Shown: positions 17,456 through 26,382 of the stretch, in pieces
How positions within the stretch are numbered: position 1 is the stretch's first letter
Layout: each line of letters starts with the position of its first letter
From: Paenibacillus sp. MAEPY2
GTDB taxonomy: Bacteria > Bacillota > Bacilli > Paenibacillales > Paenibacillaceae
Length of the DNA: 64,000 nucleotides
Direction: 5' to 3'
Assembly: GCF_000499205.1 (NCBI RefSeq)
Contig: NZ_AWUK01000011.1
Location: 155,343 to 219,342 of the forward strand
Made by a program: the position numbers and the translations under genes
The notes under the pieces: generated by a model
Seen by the model: only the letters and a program-made list of their open reading frames with translations
Databases searched by the model: none
Told to the model about the DNA's origin: nothing

Positions 17456-18367
17456 ATGAGTAACAGCGTCATTGGAGTGGATATTGGAGGAACGAATATA
17501 CGAGTCGGATTAGTGAATGAGCAGTTGGAATTGGTTCGAAAAGAGACGGCATTAACTAGCGAGTTCCTAAGTGCTGATGAAGTTTTTAACTATATCAAGC
17601 AAGTGATCGAGAAAGTGGATCATCACAAGACAGCTGACAAGATAGGGATTGCCATGCCTGTTCCTTGGAAAGAGCGGACCGAGATTATATATGATGCAAC
17701 CAACATTCCCTGCCTGGAAGGGGTTCATACCGATTTTATAAAGCGCTTTTTTCCCGGTTATGAAGTTCATTTCGAGAATGATGTGAATGTCGTGACCCTG
17801 CTGGAATCAAAGCATGGCGCGTCCCGGGCGTATGATCAATCGATCTATATTACGGTCAGTACGGGGATCGGCAGCGGAATCGTTCTGAACAACGAGTTGC
17901 TCCACGGAGCGCATGGTTATGCCGGAGAGATTGGCAGCATGGTTATATCAGATAACGGCAAGAGCCATTCGCCATTACATCCCGGCACGCTCGAAGCTCT
18001 GTGCAGCGGCAGAGCCCTGGAGAAAGAGAGCCAACATCTCTACGGTAGCAAGGCTACGGTGAATTTATTATTCGAGAAATACAGGCAACATGACGAGAAG
18101 GCGGCAGGTGTCGTGAATACCTGGGTCGAGTACTTCTCTAATGCGGTTGCTTCATTAATGCAGACGATCGATCCGGATATATTTGTCATTGGAGGAGCGG
18201 TCATTCATAACAACCAATGGTTGATCGATAAAATTATTGAAAGCGCTAAAACCAAAGTGTTTGAACATTTAAGCGACAAAGTCAAGGTAGTTTTGCCTAA
18301 ATTCGGCCCGGATGCAGGAGTGATTGGGGCAGGGTATATGGCGTTAAAAAACAATAAAGGAGCATGA
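17456..18367 (+). CDS. ROK family sugar kinase
   Basis: 303 aa. N-terminal phosphate-binding loop VIGVDIGGTNIRVGLVNEQ (residues 4-22), catalytic FENDVNVVTLLE (~107, Asp), and glycine loop TVSTGIGSGIVLNNELLHGA (~138). The usual zinc motif CxCGxxGCxE is replaced by a Cys-poor stretch ending GTLEALCSGRAL. It phosphorylates a hexose or aminosugar, here probably supplying the NagB-like enzyme (inference). AGGAG precedes ATG 17456 by 8 nt, 19 bp after the nagB stop. Its stop lies within a few bases of the GH4 start. Confidence 0.88.
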   Translation: MSNSVIGVDIGGTNIRVGLVNEQLELVRKETALTSEFLSADEVFNYIKQVIEKVDHHKTADKIGIAMPVPWKERTEIIYDATNIPCLEGVHTDFIKRFFPGYEVHFENDVNVVTLLESKHGASRAYDQSIYITVSTGIGSGIVLNNELLHGAHGYAGEIGSMVISDNGKSHSPLHPGTLEALCSGRALEKESQHLYGSKATVNLLFEKYRQHDEKAAGVVNTWVEYFSNAVASLMQTIDPDIFVIGGAVIHNNQWLIDKIIESAKTKVFEHLSDKVKVVLPKFGPDAGVIGAGYMALKNNKGA

Positions 18368-18372
18368 ACAAT

Positions 18373-19758
18373 ATGAAGAAAATGAAAGTTGCGTTAATTG
18401 GAGCCGGCAGTGTGTCCTTTGCTTTGGGGGCACTTCAGGATATGGTGCTGTCCGAGCGCTTGAAAACTCAAGCACAGCTGGAGATCGCACTGATGGACAT
18501 TGAAGAAGAGAATGTGGCAAGAACCTATAAATATGCGACAGATATGTTTACCGCCTTCTCGCATCCGGCGAACATTTGGCAGACGACCAACCTGGAAGCA
18601 GCTCTACAGGAGGCTGATTTCGTCATCGTGGCAATTGAGGTAAATCGGTACTTTTATTGGTCGCAGGATTTCCATATTCCTCGCCGCTTCGGCAGCAAGC
18701 AAATTTACGGTGAGAACGGCGGTCCTGGCTCGATGTTCCATACACTGCGAAACCTGGGTCCGATGCTGGAAATCGCTCGGACGATGGAACGCGTCTGCCC
18801 AGACGCCTGGTTCATTAATTATACGAATCCTGAAGCGAAATTGGTTGAGGCTATCTCGAAACTTACCTCGATCAAAGTCGTCGGTCTATGCCATGGACTG
18901 GATATGGGGATCGAGCAGCTGTCCCAATTCCTGGAGATGGATATCGCAGATATCGGAATGGAAGGCGGTGGCTTGAACCATTTCGGTTTCTTCACCAAGA
19001 TCTGGAACAAGAAGACGGATGAGGATCTGTATCCGTTATTTGATGAGAAGGAGCGGAAGGCCAACCGTCTGGCGCAATTCGAACATGTCGCGCTATCCAG
19101 AACGATGTACCGCACTTATGGATATTATCCTTATCCAGGCACCAACCATGTGGGTGAATATATCTCTTATGCAGACGATTTCTATGCGGGTTTGTCCTTG
19201 CAATACCGCTACGATCCAATTCGCGAGAAGCTGTGGGAGAAGGATTCCAGAACCCCTGAATTCGTATACAGTGCAAGCGGCAACAATCTGGATCAAGGCT
19301 TGTTCTCGAAGATTCAGACGCAGGAGCTTTGGGTGGAAGAGGCCTATATTTTTGATAAGGAGAAGGTAAGCCGCAGCAATGAATATGCGATTCCGATCAT
19401 TGAGTCTATTTTCTTCGATGATGAGATTGAATTGAACGCGGTCAATTTACCGAACCACGGTGCAATCAAGGGACTTCCTGACGATATGGTTGTTGAGACC
19501 CAGGCGATCGTTAACGGCAGAGGAATTACGCTTAAGCCGATGACGGTAGAACTGCCGACGGCGATTATCGGAACGATTCATATCCAGGGATCGATCCATA
19601 AATTGTTGCTCGAGGCTTTTGTGGAGCAATCCAAGACGAAGCTGCTGCAGGCGATCCTATTGGATCCTCAGGCTCCGACTTATTACCAGGCCTGTGCAAT
19701 GATCGACGAAATGTGCGAATTGCAGCAAGATATTTTACCTAAGCTGGAATGGAAATAA
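18373..19758 (+). CDS. Glycoside hydrolase family 4
   Basis: 461 aa, usual GH4 length. The N-terminal NAD-binding loop is KVALIGAGSVSFALGAL (residues 4-20), then ALMDIEEE, GENGGPGSMFHTLRN, INYTNPEAKLVEA and the family metal-binding Cys/His in VVGLCHGLDMG (~175). GH4 enzymes use NAD, Mn2+ and a 3-keto intermediate. The CHGx form of the motif is, from memory, associated with uronidase-type members rather than CHSV galactosidases, but I do not assign a substrate. ATG 18373 is chosen since AAAGGAG lies 10 nt upstream; ATG 18364 is only 1 nt from it. Confidence 0.9.
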   Translation: MKKMKVALIGAGSVSFALGALQDMVLSERLKTQAQLEIALMDIEEENVARTYKYATDMFTAFSHPANIWQTTNLEAALQEADFVIVAIEVNRYFYWSQDFHIPRRFGSKQIYGENGGPGSMFHTLRNLGPMLEIARTMERVCPDAWFINYTNPEAKLVEAISKLTSIKVVGLCHGLDMGIEQLSQFLEMDIADIGMEGGGLNHFGFFTKIWNKKTDEDLYPLFDEKERKANRLAQFEHVALSRTMYRTYGYYPYPGTNHVGEYISYADDFYAGLSLQYRYDPIREKLWEKDSRTPEFVYSASGNNLDQGLFSKIQTQELWVEEAYIFDKEKVSRSNEYAIPIIESIFFDDEIELNAVNLPNHGAIKGLPDDMVVETQAIVNGRGITLKPMTVELPTAIIGTIHIQGSIHKLLLEAFVEQSKTKLLQAILLDPQAPTYYQACAMIDEMCELQQDILPKLEWK

Positions 19759-19768
19759 AGGGGTCTAT

Positions 19769-21892
19769 ATGGACAATAAAAAAATGATCGAACTGCTTCA
19801 GGAGATGACGCTCGTCGAGAAGATCGGACAGCTCTCTCAGACGACCGGGGAACACTACGTCGGCATAATCGATAGCGAAATGGTTGAGACCGGTCCAGAC
19901 TTCCCGGATCATATGCTTGAGGGAGATACGCTGTATACGATGGGAAGTATTATCGGCGTGTCGAGCGCCAAGATCACGAACCTGATTCAAAGTGAATATT
20001 TGCAGAAATCAAGGCTAAAGATCCCGTTGCTGTTCATGCACGATGCGATACATGGATACAGAACGATTTTTCCGATACCACTAGGGCTTTCCTGTACCTG
20101 GGATGAGGGCATCGTGCAGCAGGCAGCGGCGGATACCGCTTCGGAATTGCGCGCTGCGGGTATACATGTGAATTTCTCGCCGATGGTCGACCTTGTGCGC
20201 GACTCCAGATGGGGAAGAGTAATGGAATCCTTCGGCGAGGACCCTCTGCTGTCCGGCAATCTTGGCCGGGCGATGATCAGAGGTTATCAGAAAGGCGAGA
20301 ACGGAGAGATTGCCGAATCGGGAGTAGCGGCCTGTCTAAAGCATTTTGCCGCTTATGGAGCTGGCATTGGAGGCAAAGACTACAACGCTGTCGATATGTC
20401 CTGGAGAGAATTCTACGCCTATTATGGCAAGCCTTATGAAATAGCGCTTCAAGAGAAGCCAAAATTTGTGATGAGCTCATTCAACACCTTCAACGGGGTT
20501 CCTGTAAGCGCGAGTGAGCAGATGATGAAGGAAATCTTAAGAGGGGCCTATCAATTTGACGATATTGTAATCTCAGATTGGGGGGCAGTCGCCGAACTGC
20601 AGAATCACCGCGTTGCCGGCAATGGCAAGGAAGCTGCCGAATTGGCTTTAAAAGCGGGCATTGAAATTGAAATGGTCTCGACTTTGTATCTAGAGCATTT
20701 TGAACAGATTCTAGAAGAAAATCCGGGGCTGCTCCAGGATATAGATACGGCCGTTCTGAAAATTTTGCAGCTTAAAAATGAAATGGGCTTATTTGAAAAT
20801 CCTTATGTGGACGAAGCTCGTGAGGATGAAGTCATTCTGAATCCTTGCTTTCTGGAGCATACTAAGGACGCTGCCAAGCGTAGCTGTGTACTGCTGAAAA
20901 ATGAACAAATGCTGCCTATACGCAAAGAATACAAAAAGATCATCATCGTCGGCCCTTTTGCCGGCAGCAATCAATTGCTGGGCAATTGGCCGTGCAAAGG
21001 AAGCTTTGATGACGTAGTTACCTTGGCGGAAGGGCTGAAGCAGATGGATGATTCATTCGATCTGCAAGTCTATGAATCCCTGAAGGACTGCCCTCAAGCT
21101 GAGTTGGAGCAATGCGATTATATTGTTGTAGCGGTTGGGGAGGACTGGAAATTAAGCGGTGAAGGGCATAGCAGTGTGAATATCGAACTGGAGGCCAGCC
21201 AGCAGCAGCTTATCCGTGAAGTCAAGAAGACGAACAAACCGTATGCATGCGTCTTTTTCTCGGGCCGGCCACTCGCGCTTCAGAACATTATTGATGATAT
21301 CCCTGCGCTCTTATGGTGCTGGTATCCGGGTACACAGGCCGGCAGTGCGATTGCTGAGCTGATTACAGGCCAAGCTACTCCGTCGGGCAAACTGACGATG
21401 TCGTTCCTGCGCCATTCGGCGCAAGCGCCGATCTATTACAATGAATACAGCACGGGTCGTCCGGCAAATGAATCAAGCTACAGCAGCAGATATCAGGACT
21501 GTGAGATCGGGCCTCTGTTCCCGTTCGGGCACGGGCTGACCTATAGCGGTGCGCAGTATTCTGACTTTACAATTTCGCGTGATCATGTGACAGCCGATCA
21601 GGAATTGACGATCTCTTTCCAGGTGAGCAATCCAAGCGGGTATAACTATTCTGAAATCGCTATCCTGTACATTGAGGATCTTGTCTCCAAGGCGGTACGT
21701 CCTGTGCGCGAGATGAAGAAGTATCAAGTCGTGGACCTGCCAGAGCATCAGACCGTTACCGTACAGATGACGCTGGCCTTGGATGATCTTCTATACTTGG
21801 ATACCCGCCTGCAGCAAACGATTGAACCGGGAAAATTCAATATTTATATCAATGATCTTGACTCTCCCGTGTTTACGATAGAATATCGATAA
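19769..21892 (+). CDS. Glycoside hydrolase family 3 beta-glycosidase (BglX-like)
   Basis: 707 aa. N-terminal (beta/alpha)8 domain with PLLFMHDAIHGYRTIFPIPL (~80), GRVMESFGEDPLLSG (~148) and KHFAAYGAGIGGKDYN (~190); the catalytic nucleophile is the Asp in DIVISDWGAV (~270). Domain 2 runs to ~540 (GEGHSSVNIELE, WYPGTQAGSAIAELITGQ), and a C-terminal FnIII-like domain follows. The lack of a signal peptide suggests an intracellular enzyme acting on imported oligosaccharides. Start 10 bp after the GH4 stop, with AAAGGGG upstream. Last gene of the enzyme half of the locus. Confidence 0.92.
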   Translation: MDNKKMIELLQEMTLVEKIGQLSQTTGEHYVGIIDSEMVETGPDFPDHMLEGDTLYTMGSIIGVSSAKITNLIQSEYLQKSRLKIPLLFMHDAIHGYRTIFPIPLGLSCTWDEGIVQQAAADTASELRAAGIHVNFSPMVDLVRDSRWGRVMESFGEDPLLSGNLGRAMIRGYQKGENGEIAESGVAACLKHFAAYGAGIGGKDYNAVDMSWREFYAYYGKPYEIALQEKPKFVMSSFNTFNGVPVSASEQMMKEILRGAYQFDDIVISDWGAVAELQNHRVAGNGKEAAELALKAGIEIEMVSTLYLEHFEQILEENPGLLQDIDTAVLKILQLKNEMGLFENPYVDEAREDEVILNPCFLEHTKDAAKRSCVLLKNEQMLPIRKEYKKIIIVGPFAGSNQLLGNWPCKGSFDDVVTLAEGLKQMDDSFDLQVYESLKDCPQAELEQCDYIVVAVGEDWKLSGEGHSSVNIELEASQQQLIREVKKTNKPYACVFFSGRPLALQNIIDDIPALLWCWYPGTQAGSAIAELITGQATPSGKLTMSFLRHSAQAPIYYNEYSTGRPANESSYSSRYQDCEIGPLFPFGHGLTYSGAQYSDFTISRDHVTADQELTISFQVSNPSGYNYSEIAILYIEDLVSKAVRPVREMKKYQVVDLPEHQTVTVQMTLALDDLLYLDTRLQQTIEPGKFNIYINDLDSPVFTIEYR

Positions 21893-21925
21893 AATCTCGT
21901 GAATCCCATTTATCCGAAATGATCA

Positions 21926-22010
21926 CTAGGCCCGCTCAATTATTTAATTAAATTAATTAATTGTGTAAAATTTATCCACCCACAAGTTCAGAATTTTTGA
22001 GTGGGCCTAG
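21926..22010 (+). promoter_or_regulatory. Large stem enclosing operator copy 2, before the ABC genes
   Basis: Arms CTAGGCCCGCTCAA (21926-21939) and TTGAGTGGGCCTAG (21997-22010) pair over 14 positions (one G-U) and enclose AATTATTTAATTAAATTAAT, the second copy of the ROK-type operator (21938-21963). There is no T run directly after it, so it is not a plain terminator. It may combine an operator with an mRNA processing or attenuation stem between enzyme and importer genes. Confidence 0.6.
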
Positions 22011-22084
22011 CAGATTTTGGAATACGCTTACATGATTCAGAAAGAACTGACAATGCTGTACCTGAAGAGTAAGGAGGTATACGG

Positions 22085-22996
22085 ATGAAATCCAAATTTA
22101 AACAACAATTTCTATCCCAGTGGGAGCTTCAAGTGATGGTCTGGCCGAGCATTATATTGATGATTGTTTTCTCTTTTGTCCCGATGCTCGGATTGATCAT
22201 CGCCTTTCAGGATTATTCTCCGTTATCCGGTTTTACGGGCTCGGAATTTGTAGGATTGGATAATTTCAAAGCCTTTTTGGGGGACAAAGATTTCTACAAT
22301 GTGCTGACGAACACGCTAGGCATCAGCCTGATGAAGTTGTTGATCGGTTTTCCGCTGGAGATCGTCCTGGCTATATTGATCAATGAACTCCGATTAGTAT
22401 TCTTCAAGAAGTTTACGCAGACCATATCTTATTTACCGCACTTCCTGTCGTGGGTTATTCTTGGCGGCATGATTACATCCTGGCTTGGCTCGTCGGGACT
22501 GGTGAACAGCTTCCTGCTGTCGATACATCTCATATCTGAACCGATCTCCTTCCTGTCAAATTCGAATGCTTATTGGTGGATCGCGACGTTGTCGGATATT
22601 TGGAAAGAGGTTGGCTGGGGAACGATTCTCTATCTCGCTGCCATAACAGGAATTGATCCATCGTTGTATGAGGCGGCGAAGGTCGACGGGGCGAAAATCT
22701 TGAAAAGAATTTGGTATATCACGATTCCCAGCATCAAAAATATTATCGTGCTGATGTTTTTGCTGCGTGTAGGCTCTATTCTGGGAGCGAATCTGGACCA
22801 GACTCTCGTCCTGCAAAATTCTTCGAACATGCTACGCAGTGAAGTCATCGATTCTTATGTTTATCATTTGGGTCTGGCGCAAGGGGACTTCTCATTCGCG
22901 ACTGCGGTCGGAATATTCTCGTCCGTCGTATCGGTCACACTGTTGCTGGTAGCCAATTTCTTAACCAAGAAGCTTAGCGATAGTTCAATTTTTTAG
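22085..22996 (+). CDS. ABC sugar transporter permease (LplB type)
   Basis: 303 aa with six predicted membrane segments, the first at IILMIVFSFVPMLGLIIAF. The cytoplasmic EAA loop is YEAAKVDGAKILKRIWYITI (~198), as in MalF/LplB permeases, which touches the ATPase. No ATPase gene is in this locus, so a shared MsmX-type ATPase is expected (known for this class). AAGGAGG precedes ATG 22085. First of three importer genes. Confidence 0.93.
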   Translation: MKSKFKQQFLSQWELQVMVWPSIILMIVFSFVPMLGLIIAFQDYSPLSGFTGSEFVGLDNFKAFLGDKDFYNVLTNTLGISLMKLLIGFPLEIVLAILINELRLVFFKKFTQTISYLPHFLSWVILGGMITSWLGSSGLVNSFLLSIHLISEPISFLSNSNAYWWIATLSDIWKEVGWGTILYLAAITGIDPSLYEAAKVDGAKILKRIWYITIPSIKNIIVLMFLLRVGSILGANLDQTLVLQNSSNMLRSEVIDSYVYHLGLAQGDFSFATAVGIFSSVVSVTLLLVANFLTKKLSDSSIF

Positions 22997-23011
22997 AAGG
23001 GAGGGAGCTAT

Positions 23012-23884
23012 ATGGGGCTGGATAGAGGCGAGAAAATATTTAACGTTTTTAACGTGTTATTCATGCTGTTTTTTATTGCCATCATCGTATTACCCTTGAT
23101 CAATATCATCGCCCTCTCGTTCAATGACGGGTATGACGCGATGAAAGGGGGCATTTATCTATTCCCGAGAGAATTTACGCTGGTAAACTATGAGACCATA
23201 TTGAAGGATACGACCATTTACAGAGCGTTTGGAGTTACGATAGCCAAAACTGTAATCGGTGTCATCGGGCACTTGGTCATTACAGGGGCGGCAGCCTATG
23301 CTCTGAGCAAGTCTTATTTACTGGGAAGAAAGATATTCATCCGTATGGGCGTCATCACGATGTTCTTCAACGGCGGAATGATTCCGTCATTTCTGGTGGC
23401 CAAGTCGCTCGGTCTGACGAACAGCTTCTGGGTGTACATTATCCCCGTGCTATTCAGCTTTTACGACATGATCATATTAATGAACTTCTTCCGAAGCTTG
23501 CCGGACTCGATTGAAGAATCAGCCAAGATTGACGGGGCCAGTGTATTACAGGTGTTCTTCAAAATTATTGTCCCGCTTTCTTTCCCGGTGCTGGCGACGA
23601 TCGCCTTGTTTCACGGGGTATACCAGTGGAATGATTTCTTCGTGGCTAAGCTGTATGTAACGGATAAGTCACTGTATCCGATTCAATATTATTTGTATCA
23701 GCTGTTAACGAGCGCAGGCGCTGCGAACTCTGCCAAAGCAGGAGTGTATATTTCCAAGGCTTTTACGACTCAATCTTTACAGCAGGCTACGATGATCGTT
23801 ACGACCCTACCTATTATGCTAATTTACCCTTTCCTTCAGAAATACTTTATTAGCGGCATGCTGGTCGGAGGAGTTAAAGAATAA
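23012..23884 (+). CDS. ABC sugar transporter permease (LplC/MalG type)
   Basis: 290 aa, six membrane segments. The EAA loop is EESAKIDGASVLQVFFKIIV (~168). The N-terminal NVLFMLFFIAIIVLPLINII and the C-terminal FLQKYFISGMLVGGVKE match the carbohydrate permease 2 subunit. GGGAGGGAG precedes ATG 23012, 15 bp after the first permease gene. Partner of the preceding permease. Confidence 0.93.
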   Translation: MGLDRGEKIFNVFNVLFMLFFIAIIVLPLINIIALSFNDGYDAMKGGIYLFPREFTLVNYETILKDTTIYRAFGVTIAKTVIGVIGHLVITGAAAYALSKSYLLGRKIFIRMGVITMFFNGGMIPSFLVAKSLGLTNSFWVYIIPVLFSFYDMIILMNFFRSLPDSIEESAKIDGASVLQVFFKIIVPLSFPVLATIALFHGVYQWNDFFVAKLYVTDKSLYPIQYYLYQLLTSAGAANSAKAGVYISKAFTTQSLQQATMIVTTLPIMLIYPFLQKYFISGMLVGGVKE

Positions 23885-23907
23885 TGATAAAAGCGAGGGA
23901 GAATGTT

Positions 23908-25512
23908 ATGAAGAAATCGATCATCCTTCTGACTTTGGTTGCATTAGCAGTGTCGTTGACTGCCTGCGGCGGTAAGAAGACAAGTGAAAATTTGCCGGAC
24001 TCGAAGATTGAAGTGGCCAAAGATACGCCGAGCTGGAAGAACGACAAGGCAAAGGCTGACCTTGACTGGTACATTAATTTCGATTGGTTCGCTCAAGTCT
24101 GGGGCAATGATGTGTCTTCCAAATATATTACGGAGGATACCGGAGTAAACATCACTTACTTGGGCGGCAGCGACGACAAGCTAAACACGATGATGGCCTC
24201 TGGAGATCTGCCGGACATTATTACTATGGATGGAAGCAACCCGTTTGTTAAGGAAGCCGATAAATTTGCGATTCCATTGGATGTTTTAGCCGAGAAGTAT
24301 GACCCCTATTTTATGGAAAAAGCGGCCAAGCCGGAAACGCTCAAGTACTTCACACGGGATGACGGCCATATTTATGGATATCCTAACTTCTCAAACACGA
24401 GTTCGGATTATGAGAAAGGCGGAGTTTATGGCAACCAGGCATTTCTGGTGCGGAAGGATATGTATGAACAGCTCGGCAAGCCAGATATGACCACGCCGGA
24501 AGGATTTACTTCGGCATTGGAAGCCGCGCAGAAGCTGGCAATGAAAGATGAACTTGGAAAAACGATCATTCCGATCGGGGTGACTCCTTTTACGGGAGAT
24601 AGCTCTGAGAAGAACGGGGTATTCAATAGAACGATGGCCGATTTGACGGAAGACAGCAAATATTATGACCGTTATACAGATGCTGATTTTCAGAAATGGC
24701 TTAAAGTGTTCGTCGATGCCCGGCAGAAGGGGCTGGCAGACCGGGACATGACTACGATGACCAAAGATGACAAGGATGCACGACTAACGAATGGCAGCTA
24801 CTTCGCCTATTTCGCTGCGGACCTGAACAGTGAGACGGATACGATGACCGTGTGGGCGAATGAGCACCCGGGCAAGGAGTACATTGCTGTTAACGGGCCA
24901 ACTTCTACGATAGGCAAGAAAACCGCATTGCCGGGCACTTCCATTGAAGGCTGGACACAGACCTTTATTACCAAGGATGCCAAGGATCCGCAAAAGGCGA
25001 TGGAGCTCCTGACTTATCTGGTTAGTGAGGAAGGCAACAATGTCATGAACTTTGGCCGCGAGGGCGAAACCTACACCATCAAGGACGGAAGTCCTGTCTT
25101 GAATGCAGATCTGCTGGAGTTCAAGCAGACCGATCCTGCCGGCTTCGAGAAGAAGGTCGGCTTGACCACTCATTTGTGGCTGCAGGATAGTGCTCTTCTC
25201 TCCCGGCAAATGGGAATTTCTCAGTTCCCGAAGGCTTTGCAGCAGGCTAAGCAATGGACTCAGGATTTCGTGGTGCCGCAATTCGAATTAGCGAGTCTGG
25301 ATGTATATTTATCTAAAGAATCTTCCAGAAATAAAGAGAAGATTGATCAGAACTGGTCGCAGACGATCGCCAAGATCTTGGATGCCAAATCGGAGAGCGA
25401 AGTCGATCAGGCGATGGCCGAGTTCATCCAATATCGAATGGATAATGGGTTCGATGAGCTGGTAAAGGAGCGAAATAGCCAAATTGAAGCGAATGTAAAA
25501 AAACTAAAGTAA
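23908..25512 (+). CDS. Lipoprotein solute-binding protein of the sugar ABC importer
   Basis: 534 aa, the large LipO-type class. A lipoprotein signal with lipobox ALAVSLTACGG places the anchored Cys at ~21. The mature part reads DWYINFDWFAQVWG and has cluster-1 binding-protein features such as GDLPDIITMDG and GIYG-like GHIYGYPNFS. ATG 23908 is used since GAGGGAG lies just upstream; the in-frame ATG 23884, overlapping the permease stop, is less likely. It captures the oligosaccharide at the membrane; the ligand is probably the GH3/GH4 substrate. Confidence 0.92.
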   Translation: MKKSIILLTLVALAVSLTACGGKKTSENLPDSKIEVAKDTPSWKNDKAKADLDWYINFDWFAQVWGNDVSSKYITEDTGVNITYLGGSDDKLNTMMASGDLPDIITMDGSNPFVKEADKFAIPLDVLAEKYDPYFMEKAAKPETLKYFTRDDGHIYGYPNFSNTSSDYEKGGVYGNQAFLVRKDMYEQLGKPDMTTPEGFTSALEAAQKLAMKDELGKTIIPIGVTPFTGDSSEKNGVFNRTMADLTEDSKYYDRYTDADFQKWLKVFVDARQKGLADRDMTTMTKDDKDARLTNGSYFAYFAADLNSETDTMTVWANEHPGKEYIAVNGPTSTIGKKTALPGTSIEGWTQTFITKDAKDPQKAMELLTYLVSEEGNNVMNFGREGETYTIKDGSPVLNADLLEFKQTDPAGFEKKVGLTTHLWLQDSALLSRQMGISQFPKALQQAKQWTQDFVVPQFELASLDVYLSKESSRNKEKIDQNWSQTIAKILDAKSESEVDQAMAEFIQYRMDNGFDELVKERNSQIEANVKKLK

Positions 25513-25521
25513 GTGTAGGAT

Positions 25522-25566
25522 ATAGTTAAAAGGGCTCTCGGATAGAAGGGGCCCTATTAACTATTT
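25522..25566 (+). terminator. Terminator of the carbohydrate locus
   Basis: Stem formed by ATAGTTAAAAGGGC and GCCCTATTAACTAT with one bulge, followed by TTTT. Located 10 bp after the binding-protein stop. Confidence 0.75.
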
Positions 25567-25573
25567 TCCGGCA

Positions 25574-25951
25574 TTGGTTTCGTCCATGCTGAGCTCTTCG
25601 GCCAAATTAAAAGCAATCAACAAGGCGACAGATAAATGCACATCCATACGCGGTGAAATGTCGAAGGATCTGTTCAGGTGGCATCCAACTTGCCATCATA
25701 ATAAGGTGATGGAGTACGCTTCTCAATTTGTTGCGTTAGAGGAAAGGCCCAGCCACATGGCATTGCTTTATGTCTGGGGCCATAGCTATGAATTTGAAGA
25801 TGAGGGAAACTTGGATCTGCTAGACCGGCTGGGAGAAACCATTGCGGTAAAGCAGAGTATTTGGTATGCAACGAACGCCGAAATTGTTTCGTATGTACAA
25901 GCTTTAAAAAGGCTTCGATTCTCTGCGGATTGTCGCATAACACGGACATAA
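25574..25951 (+). pseudogene. Polysaccharide deacetylase-like fragment
   Basis: Residues ~37-118 resemble the C-terminal part of polysaccharide deacetylase-type proteins: FRWHPTCHHNKVMEYASQFV, HMALLYVWGHSYEFEDEGNL and IWYATNAEIVSYVQALKRL. The catalytic N-terminal half is absent, the first ~30 residues look unrelated, and the end (ITRT) departs from the family. It is interpreted as a remnant after the operon terminator. Confidence 0.65.
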
Positions 25952-26022
25952 TAGTTCGCCCTAAGTAATGCGCTAGCACCTTAAGGGGTTTGTAGCTATG
26001 GAACAATAGTGGTCAGGAGAGC

Positions 26023-26121
26023 CTAACCTCGGCAAGCGCTTCCGTACTAAGTCATCTCATTGCGTTTGCCGCGGAAGAATCCCGTTTGAACCGGGGTAAA
26101 TCGATTGATTTAAAGGAATAA
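26023..26121 (+). pseudogene. Possible C-terminal fragment of a Gfo/Idh/MocA-type oxidoreductase
   Basis: Open frame LTSASASVLSHLIAFAAEES then RLNRGKSIDLKE and TAA. The tail pattern (helix, AAEESRxxG, short beta strand) is like the end of Gfo/Idh dehydrogenases. Only ~32 codons survive. Weak assignment. Confidence 0.35.
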
Positions 26122-26185
26122 GCAAAAGAAATAATGGCTGCACAAGAAGTTACCGAGCAGCAAAAGATATAAGCAAAGATTTAGT

Positions 26186-26230
26186 AGCGATTGCTTCCGG
26201 GAATGGGGGAAGGAATCGCTATGTTTTTTT
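26186..26230 (+). terminator. Rho-independent terminator
   Basis: AGCGATTGCTTCC / GGAAGGAATCGCT stem with one mismatch, then ATGTTTTTTT. It closes the relic region before kbl. Confidence 0.85.
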
Positions 26231-26237
26231 GCGGATA

Positions 26238-26278
26238 TTTTTATTTTTTGTCCGCCACATGTGTACAAAAAATAAAAA
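26238..26278. promoter_or_regulatory. 14-bp inverted repeat upstream of kbl-tdh
   Basis: TTTTTATTTTTTGT and ACAAAAAATAAAAA are perfect arms around a 13-nt centre containing CCGCCACATGTGT. It lies 105 bp before the kbl start. It may be an operator or an A/T-rich bidirectional element; its role is not known. Confidence 0.5.
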
Positions 26279-26382
26279 AGATGATACATTGAAATTAGTT
26301 TAATTCCTTTATTTAACAGGCTTTTTTGGAGAAATACTATGTCTCCTGTACGAGGACATACGTATATCGAGGAGGGAATGGA

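Noticed and set aside
24784..25281. Minus-strand 165-codon open frame inside the binding-protein gene
   Set aside because: Pure antisense of a strongly supported coding region; composition is a shadow of the plus strand.
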